From an uncultured Collinsella sp. (GTDB taxonomy: Bacteria; Actinomycetota; Coriobacteriia; Coriobacteriales; Coriobacteriaceae): 36,864 nucleotides of DNA. How positions within the stretch are numbered: the first letter of the stretch is position 1; every line of letters starts with the position of its first letter. The stretch covers positions 1-36,864 of the forward strand of contig UROO01000009.1 in assembly GCA_900549555.1 (NCBI GenBank). The letters run 5' to 3'. The notes under the pieces were generated by a model. It was not told the origin of the DNA, did not search any database, and saw only the letters and a list, made by a program, of their open reading frames with translations. Of the stretch, positions 21,651-30,698 are shown in pieces. A program made the position numbers and the translations under genes.

Positions 21651-22221
21651 GGTCAGGGAACCAGGTTGGTTTGGGTTGGTTGGGTGTGCGCTCGGCCAGG
21701 ACCAGCTCCATCCAGCACATGTCGTACCAGCGGCCGAACTTTTGGGCGCAGCGATCAAAGGTGCCCACCAGGCGATATCCCATATGGGCATGGAAGTCCT
21801 GGCTGTTGTGCGTCAGATACTCGTCATCCTTGTCGTGCGGGACGGCAATGAGCGCGCACATGTTGGTGATGCCCATCGCGATCAGACATTGCTTGAGCGC
21901 ATCGTGCAGTTTGCGGCCCAGCCCGCCATGGCGCACGTCGCGCGCCAGGTAGATCGACGTCTCGACCGACCAGTCGTATGCCTCGCGGCTGTTGAGCGGA
22001 CTCACATAGGCATAACCTACCGGACGCCCGTCCAGCTCCATCACCAGATACGGATAGCGCTCGAGCGTGCGCTCGATGCGCCCGGCGAACTCCTCAACGC
22101 TCGGCACCTCATATTCGCAGGTAATCGCCGTCTGGCGCACATACGGCTCATAGATGGCAAGCAACGCCGGCGCGTCTTCGGGCGTCGCCAGGCGAATCGT
22201 CGGCTCGGACATCTCGGTCAT
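21631..22221 (-). CDS. GNAT-family N-acetyltransferase (phosphinothricin-acetyltransferase-like)
   Basis: A 196-residue acetyl-CoA-dependent transferase. The N-terminal IRLATPEDAPALLAIYEPYV and TAITCEYEVPSVEEF resemble Pat/Bar-like enzymes. The acetyl-CoA-binding signature is VRHGGLGRKLHDAL (about residues 100-113). FHAHMGYRLVGTFDRCAQKFGRWYD near the end is typical of this subgroup. The start at 22221 follows AGAAGGG. The C-terminal residues PKPTI and the stop codon lie inside a repeat element, so the native end may have been replaced. The substrate is unknown; such enzymes often acetylate amino acid analogues. Confidence 0.85.
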   Translation of the reverse strand: MTEMSEPTIRLATPEDAPALLAIYEPYVRQTAITCEYEVPSVEEFAGRIERTLERYPYLVMELDGRPVGYAYVSPLNSREAYDWSVETSIYLARDVRHGGLGRKLHDALKQCLIAMGITNMCALIAVPHDKDDEYLTHNSQDFHAHMGYRLVGTFDRCAQKFGRWYDMCWMELVLAERTPNQPKPTWFPDLPKPTI

Positions 22222-22239
22222 ACAACCCTTCTCCCCAAA

Positions 22240-22280
22240 AGCAAAGGCCACCCCGCGCCAAACCCAACGCAAGGCGGCCC
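22240..22280 (-). terminator. Possible terminator of the threonine aldolase gene
   Basis: On the minus strand GGCCGCC (22279-22273) can pair with GGTGGCC (22252-22246) across a 20-nt loop, followed by TTTGCTTTT. The stem is short and includes a wobble, so the call is tentative. Confidence 0.4.
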
Positions 22281-22297
22281 CTCGTCATTACATCAGG

Positions 22298-23323
22298 CTA
22301 CAGGACAGCCGCCAACGCGTCGATGTCCTCCTGCGTCGTGGCCCAGCTGGTGCAAAAGCGCACCACCGTGTGGGTCTCGTCGTACTTTTCCCAGTACTCG
22401 ATCGAGGCATGCTCGCGAATGCGGGCCATGTCCTCGTTGGGCAGAATCACAAACTGCTGGTTTGTGGGCGTCTCCAAGAAGAACTGGTAGCCGCGCTCGT
22501 GCAGCACACGACGCAGCGCCTGCGCGGTTTCGATCGCCTGACGGCCAATCTCAAAATACAGGCCATCGGTAAAGAGTGCCTCAAACTGGACGCCCGTCAG
22601 GCGGCCCTTGGCCAGCAGCGCGCCATGCTGCTTAATACGCGGAATGGGGTGCGCCGGGGCGTGCATGCCGCAAAACACCACGGCCTCGCCGCACAGCGCG
22701 CCGCACTTGGTGCCACCGATGTAGAACACGTCGCACAGCTGCGCCAGCTCGGGCAGGGTAATGTCGCACTCATCGGACGCCAGCGCATAGGCCAGACGAG
22801 CACCGTCCACAAACAGCGGAATCTCGCGCTTCTGGCACACCGCATGAATCGCCGCGAGCTCGGCCTTGGAATACAGCGTGCCGTACTCAGTCGATAGGCT
22901 CACGTACACGGCGCCCGGGAACACCGTGTGCTCGTAGCTCTCGTTTTCGTAGAACACCTGGATATAGTTCTCGAGGTCCTCGGCGTGCATCTTGCCCTCG
23001 TAGCCAGGGATGGTGAGCACCTTGTGGCCGCCAAACTCGATGGCACCCGCCTCGTGGCAGGCGACGTGGCCAGTCTCGGCAGCAACGACGCCCTCGTAGG
23101 GCGCAAGCAGCATGTCAATCACCGTCGCGTTGGCCTGCGTGCCGCCCACCAGAAAAAACACGTCGGCATCGGGGGCCTGGCAGGCCTCGCGGATAAGCTG
23201 CTTGGCGCGCTCGGTATGCGCATCGGTACCGTAGCCGGGCTGCGGCTCCATGTTGGTATCGACGAGCGCCTGCAGCACCGCCGGGTGTGCGCCGTGGGAA
23301 TAATCGTTGTTGAACGCGAGCAT
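22298..23323 (-). CDS. Low-specificity threonine aldolase / beta-eliminating lyase family
   Basis: A 341-residue fold-type-I PLP enzyme that splits threonine or allo-threonine to glycine and acetaldehyde. Features in order are FNNDYSHGAHPAVLQAL at the N-terminus, FLVGGTQANATV (57-68, PLP phosphate cup), HVACHEAGAIEF (86-97, ring stacking), FVDGAR with Asp173, and the Schiff-base Lys206 in YIGGTKCGAL. The length suits the family. It is downstream of the PAP2 gene (45-nt gap) on the same strand. Some relatives act on other beta-hydroxy amino acids, so exact specificity is open. Confidence 0.9.
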   Translation of the reverse strand: MLAFNNDYSHGAHPAVLQALVDTNMEPQPGYGTDAHTERAKQLIREACQAPDADVFFLVGGTQANATVIDMLLAPYEGVVAAETGHVACHEAGAIEFGGHKVLTIPGYEGKMHAEDLENYIQVFYENESYEHTVFPGAVYVSLSTEYGTLYSKAELAAIHAVCQKREIPLFVDGARLAYALASDECDITLPELAQLCDVFYIGGTKCGALCGEAVVFCGMHAPAHPIPRIKQHGALLAKGRLTGVQFEALFTDGLYFEIGRQAIETAQALRRVLHERGYQFFLETPTNQQFVILPNEDMARIREHASIEYWEKYDETHTVVRFCTSWATTQEDIDALAAVL

Positions 23324-23368
23324 GGCAATCCTCTCTTACCGGGTATCGGCCAGATGATTCAAACGGAG

Positions 23369-24232
23369 CTATTGTACGCCGCTGGGATAGGCAATGCGCG
23401 CGGCAAGGCACTCAAGTGCCAGTACCAGAGCAAAACCGCAGCTCACGTCACTCAAAAAGTGCGCTCCGATCACGATGCGGCCAAACGCGACGAGCGCCGC
23501 GACCACAGCCGCCGTCCAAAAGACCACACGACGGCGCGACGGTTTTTCCTTAAAGGCTGCCGCGGGAAGCCCGGCGAGCATAAGGCCAATCGCCGCATGC
23601 GCGGTGTGCCCGCTCGCGAACGACTTGAACCCGTCCTTGATCACGCCGGCGGCAATATAGGTCCACTTGTCGGGATTGCCGATTACCCACCACGGCTGAA
23701 AAATGAGCCCCGGCGTGACCTCGATCACGCGCATGCGCGGACGCGACCACAGCGGCTTGACGATCACGTTGAGGATAATGGCTTGAGCGACCCACACGGC
23801 AAGCACCATCAACGCCCAACGCGTGAGCTCGTCGGGCTCGGTCGTGCGCGTGAGGCGATAGACGATGAGGTTGGCGGCGATGACCAGCGCAAACGTCAGC
23901 ACCAACTGAACAGCGATGAGTTTGCCGCCAACCTTCAGAGACGAAACGATCTCATAGCCGGCCAGGCCAACGTTGACGAGGATGCCGAGCACGGCGAGCC
24001 ATTTGCTCCCCCTGGAGTCGGGACGCACCGCGCGCACGAGCATAACGCCCGCGATGCTCGCCGTCAGCTCGAACGGCAGCTCGCCGGCCGCCTCGACAAA
24101 GCGACCGTACATGCTGCCGATGTTGAACAGCGCGCTCGAAATCTGATAGTCGAAGAAACTGCCCACGCCCAGACAAAGACACAGGACAACCGCGATCATG
24201 GCGACATCTTTCTTATAGATGTATCCGAACAT
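23369..24232 (-). CDS. PAP2-family membrane phosphatase
   Basis: A 287-residue membrane protein with about six hydrophobic helices. The three phosphatase motifs are complete: KPLWSRPR (about residue 160), SFASGHTAH (about 208) and GRIVIGAHFLSD (about 252). The active site would face outside the membrane. Family members dephosphorylate lipid phosphates such as undecaprenyl pyrophosphate or phosphatidate. It is downstream of mfd on the minus strand (56-nt gap). The substrate cannot be told from sequence. Confidence 0.87.
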   Translation of the reverse strand: MFGYIYKKDVAMIAVVLCLCLGVGSFFDYQISSALFNIGSMYGRFVEAAGELPFELTASIAGVMLVRAVRPDSRGSKWLAVLGILVNVGLAGYEIVSSLKVGGKLIAVQLVLTFALVIAANLIVYRLTRTTEPDELTRWALMVLAVWVAQAIILNVIVKPLWSRPRMRVIEVTPGLIFQPWWVIGNPDKWTYIAAGVIKDGFKSFASGHTAHAAIGLMLAGLPAAAFKEKPSRRRVVFWTAAVVAALVAFGRIVIGAHFLSDVSCGFALVLALECLAARIAYPSGVQ

Positions 24233-24257
24233 GCTTTCCTTTCGATGGAACCAGAGT

Positions 24258-24291
24258 GCCCAAATGGGGCGTTTGCAGCGTCGACCCGTTA
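24258..24291. repeat. GCAGCGTCGACCCGTTA element next to the mfd stop
   Basis: CCAAATGGGGCGTTTGCAGC followed by GTCGACCCGTTA. The last three bases are the mfd stop codon. It matches 19631-19664 near the SIS-3 stop, but the terminal hairpin is missing here. Confidence 0.65.
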
Positions 24292-27200
24292 GTCATCATC
24301 ACTAGCACCCAACTGCTGCAGCAGCATGAGCGCCGCGGCCACCGGGCCGGTGCCGTCGTTGGCGTCGAGGCCGCGACCCAGGCCGCTGCCCGCACCGGCG
24401 CCCACCTTGTAGGGCACCGACAGCTTGCGGCTCTTGGGGAAGTTCACCGCGCCATAGCGGGTCTTAAGCTCAAAGGCCACCTTCTTGGGCACGTCGATGC
24501 CCAAAAACGTGATGCGGCCGCCACTGAGCGTGACGCTCTCGAGTCCCAAGCGCTCGCCACGGATACGGATGCGCGCGCGATTGAACAGATTGAGTCCCGC
24601 CAACGGCAGCTCGCCATGCGCGGCCTCGGTCTCTTCCTGCACCTCGTCGATGCTCTCCAGGTCCTCGGCCGCTGCGAGCTTACGGTACACGAGCACGCGC
24701 TGATCCACCGCCGGCAGGTACTCCTCGGACAAGAAGTAATCGGCCGGCAGGTTAATGCCCACGCTCGCCGCCTCCACGCCGGCATCGTCATCGCCGCGCG
24801 CCTCGGCCACCGCCTGGCCCAGCATCTGCGTAAACAGGTCAAAGCCCACACTCGACAGGTTACCGTGCTGCTCGGCACCCATAAGCGAGCCGGCGCCGCG
24901 GATCTCCAGGTCGCGCATGGCAATGCGCATGCCGCTGCCCAGGTCCTGGAACTCGGAAAGTGCAGTCAGGCGCGCCGTGGCCTCCTCGGTGAGCGGTAGC
25001 TCGCCCGGGAACATAAAGTACGCGTAGGCCTGCGTGGCAGAACGGCCCACACGGCCCTTGAGCTGGTAGAGCTGCGCCAGGCCCAGGCGCTGCGAGTCCT
25101 CGATGATGAGCGTGTTGGCGGTCGCGTTGTCGATGCCGCTCTCCACGATGGTCGTGGCGATAAGCACGTCAATCTTCTTGGTCGCGAACTCGATCATCAC
25201 GTCCTCGACCTCGCGCGGGCTCATCTTGCCGTGTGCCACGCCCACACGCGCCTCGGGCGCGGCCTCGTGCACGCGCGCCACGGCATCGTCGATGGCCTTG
25301 ACGCGGTTGGACACGTAGTACACCTGACCGCCGCGGCCCACCTCCAGGCGAATCGCCGCACTCACCACGTCGGGGTCGTACTCCCCCACGTGCACGATCA
25401 CGGGACGACGCCCGGTCGGCGGCGTGGTGATCAGGCTCATGTCGCGCACGCCGCTCGTGGCCATCTGCATGGTTCGCGGAATAGGCGTTGCCGAAAGCGT
25501 GAGCACGTCAATCTGCTCGCGCAGGTTCTTGAGCTGCTCCTTGTGCTGCACGCCAAAGCGTTGCTCCTCGTCGATGATCACCAGGCCCAGGTTCTTGGGG
25601 TTCACATCGGCCGAAAGCAGACGGTGCGTGCCGATGAGCACGTCGATCGTGCCCTCGGCAAACGCCTTGAGCGCGCGCTTTTGCTGCGCCGGCGTGCGGA
25701 AACGGCTGAGCACCTCGACCTCAAGGCCAAACGGGGCAAAGCGCTCAAAGAACGTCTCGTAGTGCTGCTGGGCAAGAATGGTCGTGGGGCAGAGCACCAT
25801 GACCTGGCGGCCGGAGTCCACGCACTTAAACGCCGCGCGCAGGGCGACCTCGGTCTTGCCAAAACCCACGTCGCCGCACAGCAGGCGGTCCATGGGCTTG
25901 GGCGCCTCCATATCGGCCTTAATGTCAGCGATGGCCTCCAGCTGGTCGCGCGTCTCGTCGTAAGGGAAGCTTTCCTCCATCTCGATCTGCTCGGGCGTGT
26001 CGGGCGGGCAGGCGATACCGGTAATCGACGAGCGGCGTGTATACAGATCGACCAGGTCGAACGCCAGCTTTTTGGCATTCTTGCGCGCCTTGTTGGTGGC
26101 GCGCGTCCAGTCGGCTGTGTTGAGCCTGGTCAGGCGCGGCTTGTCACCGTCGGGACCGACGTATCGCGTGATACGGTCGACCTGCTCGAGCGGCACGTAG
26201 AGCTTGTCGCCGTCGGCATATTCCAGCAAAAAGTAGTCTCGCTCTTTGCCGCCCACTTCCTGACGCGCAATCTCGCTAAAGAGTGCGATGCCGTGAGTGG
26301 CGTGCACCACGTAGTCGCCCGGCTTAAACGGGAACGTGATCTGCGTAATGTCCACCTTGCGGCGGCTGCGCGCGCGGTTGGCGTCCATGCGGGCGTTGAG
26401 GTCGGCGATCGAGAACACGGCCAGGTTGGCATCGGGCACCACCACGCCCTGCGGCAGAGCGGCATCGACAAAGGTCACGCGCCCACGCGAGATGGTGGGC
26501 ACGGCGGCACCGGCGGCAGCCTGGGCCGCGCCCGCCTCGAGCGAGCGGGCGTTGAGCGCGTCGGCGCGGCGCTCGCGAATTGCAGCATGAGCATCCTGGC
26601 GGGCAGCACGGTCAGCAGAATCCGCCGCTGCCACGCGTACGTGCTCGCCGATAGCGCCGGCATTTTCGGGCGCGGCCGTCAGCGACTCCTCAAAGGTAAT
26701 GCCCTCGTCGCCAAAGGTGAGCTCCATCGACTCGCGCGCACCGCGATCGGGAATGGCAAACACGCAGGCGTAGCGTTTGCCCACGACTTCCTGGATGCGC
26801 GTCATAAAACGGTTGTCCGAGCCTGCAATGGCCGGCTGCTCAATCTTGAGCTCGGCCGTCACCGCACCGCCGGCACGGATGAGGCTTACGTAGTTCAGGC
26901 GCTGCTGGGCACCAAAATCGAGCTGCTGGGCGCGCACGTACAAGCCGTCTAGACGGTCAATCCCCGCCTCGCCGGCACGCGCCTCGATATCCTCGTAGGC
27001 GCGCAGGCAATCGTCGAACAGCGAGCGCGGCTCGGACAGAACCACGAGCGCCTTGCCGCCCACGTGCGCCAACGGGCTCACGGTCTGGCCGTACATCACC
27101 GGCAAAAAGCGGTCGAGCTCGGGCGTGACGATGCGTGCATCCACCATCTCGAGCAGCGCTGCCAGTTTACTGTCATCCTGGCTGGCGCGGTAGAGCGCCA

Positions 27201-27921
27201 CGTGCATGTTGTGGACGGCATCGTCGGTAAGCGCCAGCTCACGGCAGGGGAAGATCTCGATGCTGTCCTCGTTGCCGATGGTTTGGCCCGTGGAGCTCAC
27301 CATGCGGCGGATGCGGTCAATCTCGTCGCCAAAGAACTCGATGCGCACGGGCGCCTTTTCCTGTGCGGGAAACACCTCGACGGTGTCGCCGTGCACGCGG
27401 AACAGACCGGGCGCGTCGGCGGCACCGGCATTGGTGTAGCCCATGCCCACCAGGCGCTGCGGCACCTCGTCAAAAGGAATCTCCTCGCCCACCGCAAAAG
27501 TGGTGGACTCCCAATAGCGACTCTCGACCGGCGGCACGCAGCGCAGCAGCGCACGGGCCGAGGCAACCATGATGCAGTTGTCCCCGCGCACGATGCGCCC
27601 CAGAGCCTCGCAGCGCTGCGCCACCACGGCGTCGTCGGGCGCCTGCTCGCGCCACGGATAGTCCTTGCGCTCGGGAAAACGGCACACATGCGCAAGGCCC
27701 ACGTAGGCGGCAAGGCTGCGCGCGGCGCGATCGGCCGCGTCCTCGCCGCTCACAATGTAGACCGTCGGTCGCGGACGGCGCGCAAACTGGGCGGCCGCCA
27801 TAAGCGTACGGCCCGACTGCGACACGGCCAGCGTCACGTCCTCGCCGGCATCGAGTCCGGCCTCGACGGTCTGCAAGGCCTCGGCAGTGTAGAGCTGCGC
27901 GGCTATACGGTGAATGAGCAT
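24289..27921 (-). CDS. mfd: Transcription-repair coupling factor Mfd
   Basis: A 1210-residue ATP-driven translocase that removes stalled RNA polymerase and recruits UvrA. In order: a UvrB-like N-terminal region, a CarD-like RNA-polymerase-interaction domain (FKPGDYVVHATHGIALF, about residues 510-575), superfamily-2 helicase motifs (LLCGDVGFGKTEVALRAAF Walker A, IIDEEQRFG DEEQ box, TTIVESGIDNATANTLII), and the C-terminal TRCF domain. An Ala-rich, poorly conserved segment (about residues 425-470) precedes the RID. Start 27921 is chosen for its GGAGG at 6 nt; a frame to 27948 adds residues through that site. The length is normal for the family. Confidence 0.96.
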   Translation of the reverse strand: MLIHRIAAQLYTAEALQTVEAGLDAGEDVTLAVSQSGRTLMAAAQFARRPRPTVYIVSGEDAADRAARSLAAYVGLAHVCRFPERKDYPWREQAPDDAVVAQRCEALGRIVRGDNCIMVASARALLRCVPPVESRYWESTTFAVGEEIPFDEVPQRLVGMGYTNAGAADAPGLFRVHGDTVEVFPAQEKAPVRIEFFGDEIDRIRRMVSSTGQTIGNEDSIEIFPCRELALTDDAVHNMHVALYRASQDDSKLAALLEMVDARIVTPELDRFLPVMYGQTVSPLAHVGGKALVVLSEPRSLFDDCLRAYEDIEARAGEAGIDRLDGLYVRAQQLDFGAQQRLNYVSLIRAGGAVTAELKIEQPAIAGSDNRFMTRIQEVVGKRYACVFAIPDRGARESMELTFGDEGITFEESLTAAPENAGAIGEHVRVAAADSADRAARQDAHAAIRERRADALNARSLEAGAAQAAAGAAVPTISRGRVTFVDAALPQGVVVPDANLAVFSIADLNARMDANRARSRRKVDITQITFPFKPGDYVVHATHGIALFSEIARQEVGGKERDYFLLEYADGDKLYVPLEQVDRITRYVGPDGDKPRLTRLNTADWTRATNKARKNAKKLAFDLVDLYTRRSSITGIACPPDTPEQIEMEESFPYDETRDQLEAIADIKADMEAPKPMDRLLCGDVGFGKTEVALRAAFKCVDSGRQVMVLCPTTILAQQHYETFFERFAPFGLEVEVLSRFRTPAQQKRALKAFAEGTIDVLIGTHRLLSADVNPKNLGLVIIDEEQRFGVQHKEQLKNLREQIDVLTLSATPIPRTMQMATSGVRDMSLITTPPTGRRPVIVHVGEYDPDVVSAAIRLEVGRGGQVYYVSNRVKAIDDAVARVHEAAPEARVGVAHGKMSPREVEDVMIEFATKKIDVLIATTIVESGIDNATANTLIIEDSQRLGLAQLYQLKGRVGRSATQAYAYFMFPGELPLTEEATARLTALSEFQDLGSGMRIAMRDLEIRGAGSLMGAEQHGNLSSVGFDLFTQMLGQAVAEARGDDDAGVEAASVGINLPADYFLSEEYLPAVDQRVLVYRKLAAAEDLESIDEVQEETEAAHGELPLAGLNLFNRARIRIRGERLGLESVTLSGGRITFLGIDVPKKVAFELKTRYGAVNFPKSRKLSVPYKVGAGAGSGLGRGLDANDGTGPVAAALMLLQQLGASDDD

Positions 27922-27946
27922 GCTGTTCCTCCGGCATTGCAACGCC

Positions 27947-27974
27947 AAAAGCCCGCCGGGGCAAGCTCGGCGGG
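27947..27974 (-). terminator. Terminator of nth
   Basis: On the minus strand CCCGCCG and CGGCGGG (27974-27968 with 27958-27952) form a hairpin followed by CTTTT. It separates nth from mfd. Confidence 0.75.
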
Positions 27975-28041
27975 TATGCGGCGGATTTCATTGCCTGTCA
28001 TGGTAGCGCATGAGATGGACACGCCAGCGCACGCCAAACAG

Positions 28042-28707
28042 CTACCCCAAAACGCGCACGCTGGGGCACAAATCCGCCAGCGGGCACTCGTCGCACTTGG
28101 GTTTGCGAGCGTCGCAGATCTCGCGACCAAAAGTGATCCACTGGTGGTTGACCGACTCCCAATACTCGTGCGGCAAAATCTTGAGCAGGTCTTGCTCGGT
28201 CTTGAGCGGCTCTTTGGCATGCGTCTTGGGGCTCAGCATCAGGCGGTGCGCGATGCGGTTGACGTGCGTATCGACCGCGATGCCCTCGACAATGCCAAAC
28301 CCCACGTTGAGCACGATGTTCGCCGTTTTGCGGCCAACACCCGGCAGCTTGACGAGCTCCTTCATGTCGGCCGGCACCTCGCCGCCGTAATCGGCAACGA
28401 TCATCTGCGCGGCCTCCACGGCATGCTTGGCCTTACTCTTATAAAAGCCAAGTGACTTAATGGTATCGGCCACATCGGCTACACTCGCCCCCGCCATGGC
28501 CTCGGGCGTGGGCCACTGGGCAAACAGCTTCGGCGTCACCTTGTTGACCTGCGCGTCGGTCGTCTGCGCCGAGAGCAGCACCGCGATGAGCAGCCTAAAG
28601 GGATTCTCGTGGTCCAAAAAACACTCGACCGGGCCATAGCGACGGTTGAGGCGCTCGCACACCTCAACGGCGCGCTCGCGTTTGGCGGCATTGGTCTCGC
28701 GTGGCAT
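28042..28707 (-). CDS. nth: Endonuclease III (bifunctional DNA glycosylase/AP lyase)
   Basis: A 221-residue base-excision-repair enzyme that removes oxidised pyrimidines. The helix-hairpin-helix LPGVGRKTANIVLN contains the catalytic Lys, and the catalytic Asp is in AVDTHVNRIA. The C-terminal [4Fe-4S] ligands follow the C-x6-C-x2-C-x5-C spacing in CDARKPKCDECPLADLC. The start at 28707 follows GAGGA; an ATG at 28731 has no ribosome site. The intact cluster contrasts with the MutY-like protein at 34834. Confidence 0.95.
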   Translation of the reverse strand: MPRETNAAKRERAVEVCERLNRRYGPVECFLDHENPFRLLIAVLLSAQTTDAQVNKVTPKLFAQWPTPEAMAGASVADVADTIKSLGFYKSKAKHAVEAAQMIVADYGGEVPADMKELVKLPGVGRKTANIVLNVGFGIVEGIAVDTHVNRIAHRLMLSPKTHAKEPLKTEQDLLKILPHEYWESVNHQWITFGREICDARKPKCDECPLADLCPSVRVLG

Positions 28708-28770
28708 AACGATTCCTCGCTTCAGCGGCATAACAAACCTATGGGCACGATTGTCCCACGTATGGGGTCT

Positions 28771-30573
28771 TTACGCCTCCAAAAATGCGCCGGTCTGGCG
28801 GCCCCACAGGCTTGCGTACTCGCCGCCTGCCTCGACAAGCTGCGTATGCGTACCGTCCTCGACAATCTCGCCGTCCGCCAGCACCACGATGCGGTCGAGC
28901 GCCGCCACGGTGGACAGGCGATGTGCCACCACAATGGAGGTGCGGCCGCGCATCAGGTTCTCGAGTGCCTCCTGCACCAGCGCCTCGGACTCACTGTCCA
29001 AGGCAGACGTCGCCTCGTCGAGCACCAGGATCGGCGCATCGGTCAAAATAGCGCGGGCAATGGCCACGCGCTGGCGTTGGCCGCCCGAAAGCTTAACGCC
29101 GCGCTCGCCCACCATGGTGTCAAAGCCATGGGGCAGACGGTCGATAAACTCCAGGGCATTTGCCAGGCGCGCGGCCTCGCGGATCTGCTCGTCGGTTGCA
29201 TCGGGGCGGCCGTAGGCGATATTCTCGCGAATGGAGCGATGGAACAGCAGCGCCTCCTGCGGCACGTAGGCAACCTGGCGGCGCAGGCTCTGCTGCGTGC
29301 AGCGCGAGACGTCCTGGCCGTCCACGAGCACGCAGCCGCCCTGTACGTCGTCCAAGCGCAACAGCAGCTTGGTGAGCGTCGTCTTGCCCGAGCCCGATTT
29401 ACCCACCAGGCCCACGCGCTGGCCCGCCGCCACGTGAAGCGTCAGGTCGTCGAACACGTTCTCGCCCGCCGCGGCGTCACGGTATGCAAAGCTCAGGTGC
29501 TCAAAATCAATCGCACCTTCGGTCACTTTAAGCTCGGGAGCGTTCTCGTCATCTGCCACCAGACGCGGCTCGTCCAGCACGCGCGTCATCTCGGCCGCAT
29601 CACCGAGCGCGCGGTTGATGCGCTGCATCATGGAGCTTACGTAGTTCAGACGCATGGTGAGGTTGTACGTATAGGTAAAGATCATGACGAGCGCGCCGGC
29701 AGAGATGCCAAACCACGCGTTGCCGCCCGCGACGAACACGCTCACCACGGCCATGGTGATGACGATAAGGCCCGAGGTCGTAAAGTTGCGCTGCATCATG
29801 GCGTGCATCGAAACCGTCTCGGCATCGCGCGCGGCGCGGTCGGCTGCATCGAACAGGTCGCGCTCAAAGTCCTCGCGCCCACAGGTCTTGACGGCCAGGA
29901 TGTTCGTGACCGCGTCGGACAGCACGCCCGACAGCTTGTTCTGCGCGGCGGACGTCGCGGCCGAAAGCGGCATGATGCGCTTATACATAAGCCAGACAAA
30001 CGCGATGTAGACGATCATAATGCCCACCAAGATCACGGTAAACGTCGGCACCACCGGAGCGAGCGCCGCTACCGTGCAGACAACCGAGGTGATGGTGGGA
30101 ATGAGCGAATACACCGTCACGTCGACCAAGCCCGTGTAGCCGCTCATAAAACGACTCGTTTGGCTCACAAGCGATCCGCCAAAGCGGCTGGTGTGGAATG
30201 TCATGGATTGATTGGAAAGCGTGTCAAAGCACAGGCGCGCCAGGTGATAGTTGCCCGCAATCTCGAGCTTGTAGACGGTGTAGTCCTGCAGCTTGGAGAG
30301 GATTTGGCCTGCCAAGTTAACGAGCACGAGCGCCAGGATGTAAGGGCCAAAGACCTCGAATACTTGATCACCCGCCACGGGGCCGGCCTGGACGCGGTCG
30401 ACGATAAGGGCCATCACGTAGGTGTTGGCAAACGTGAGCAAAAAGATGTAGCCCGCCGACGAGAACACCGAGAGAAAGACGATCAGCGGCTGCGTGTGCG
30501 TGACGTCCCAAAAACGCCGCAGCGTGCGGCGCACGGTGGAGCGTTTGAGCGGACTGGTGCTTCTCTGAGACAT
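28771..30573 (-). CDS. ABC transporter, fused permease and ATPase (type-1 exporter half)
   Basis: A 600-residue half-transporter. Residues of about 20-320 hold six transmembrane helices (for example PLIVFLSVFSSAGYIFLLTF). The ATPase follows with Walker A GLVGKSGSGKTT, the Q-loop VAYVPQEALLF, the signature LSGGQRQRVAIARA, Walker B ILVLDEATSAL and the H-loop VVAHRLST. It probably works as a homodimer, as no second half gene is adjacent. AAAGGAAG precedes the ATG at 30573. The exported compound (drug, lipid or peptide) is not evident. Confidence 0.92.
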   Translation of the reverse strand: MSQRSTSPLKRSTVRRTLRRFWDVTHTQPLIVFLSVFSSAGYIFLLTFANTYVMALIVDRVQAGPVAGDQVFEVFGPYILALVLVNLAGQILSKLQDYTVYKLEIAGNYHLARLCFDTLSNQSMTFHTSRFGGSLVSQTSRFMSGYTGLVDVTVYSLIPTITSVVCTVAALAPVVPTFTVILVGIMIVYIAFVWLMYKRIMPLSAATSAAQNKLSGVLSDAVTNILAVKTCGREDFERDLFDAADRAARDAETVSMHAMMQRNFTTSGLIVITMAVVSVFVAGGNAWFGISAGALVMIFTYTYNLTMRLNYVSSMMQRINRALGDAAEMTRVLDEPRLVADDENAPELKVTEGAIDFEHLSFAYRDAAAGENVFDDLTLHVAAGQRVGLVGKSGSGKTTLTKLLLRLDDVQGGCVLVDGQDVSRCTQQSLRRQVAYVPQEALLFHRSIRENIAYGRPDATDEQIREAARLANALEFIDRLPHGFDTMVGERGVKLSGGQRQRVAIARAILTDAPILVLDEATSALDSESEALVQEALENLMRGRTSIVVAHRLSTVAALDRIVVLADGEIVEDGTHTQLVEAGGEYASLWGRQTGAFLEA

Positions 30574-30698
30574 GGACTTCCTTTCGCGTCTGATAGGGCG
30601 AAACGCCATTGTTGCACATTAAAGTGCACTTCAGGCAAGTGCGACGCGAAAAGCGCCCGCGCCCCGCGTTTACACCGGCGGCCCGCCGTCAGATGCAG

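Noticed and set aside
25231..26952. 573-residue plus-strand frame over mfd, and the 697-residue frame 28609-30702 over nth and the ABC exporter
   Set aside because: Both lie wholly opposite well-supported genes, lack ribosome sites and are rich in Arg/His/Ala as expected of shadows.
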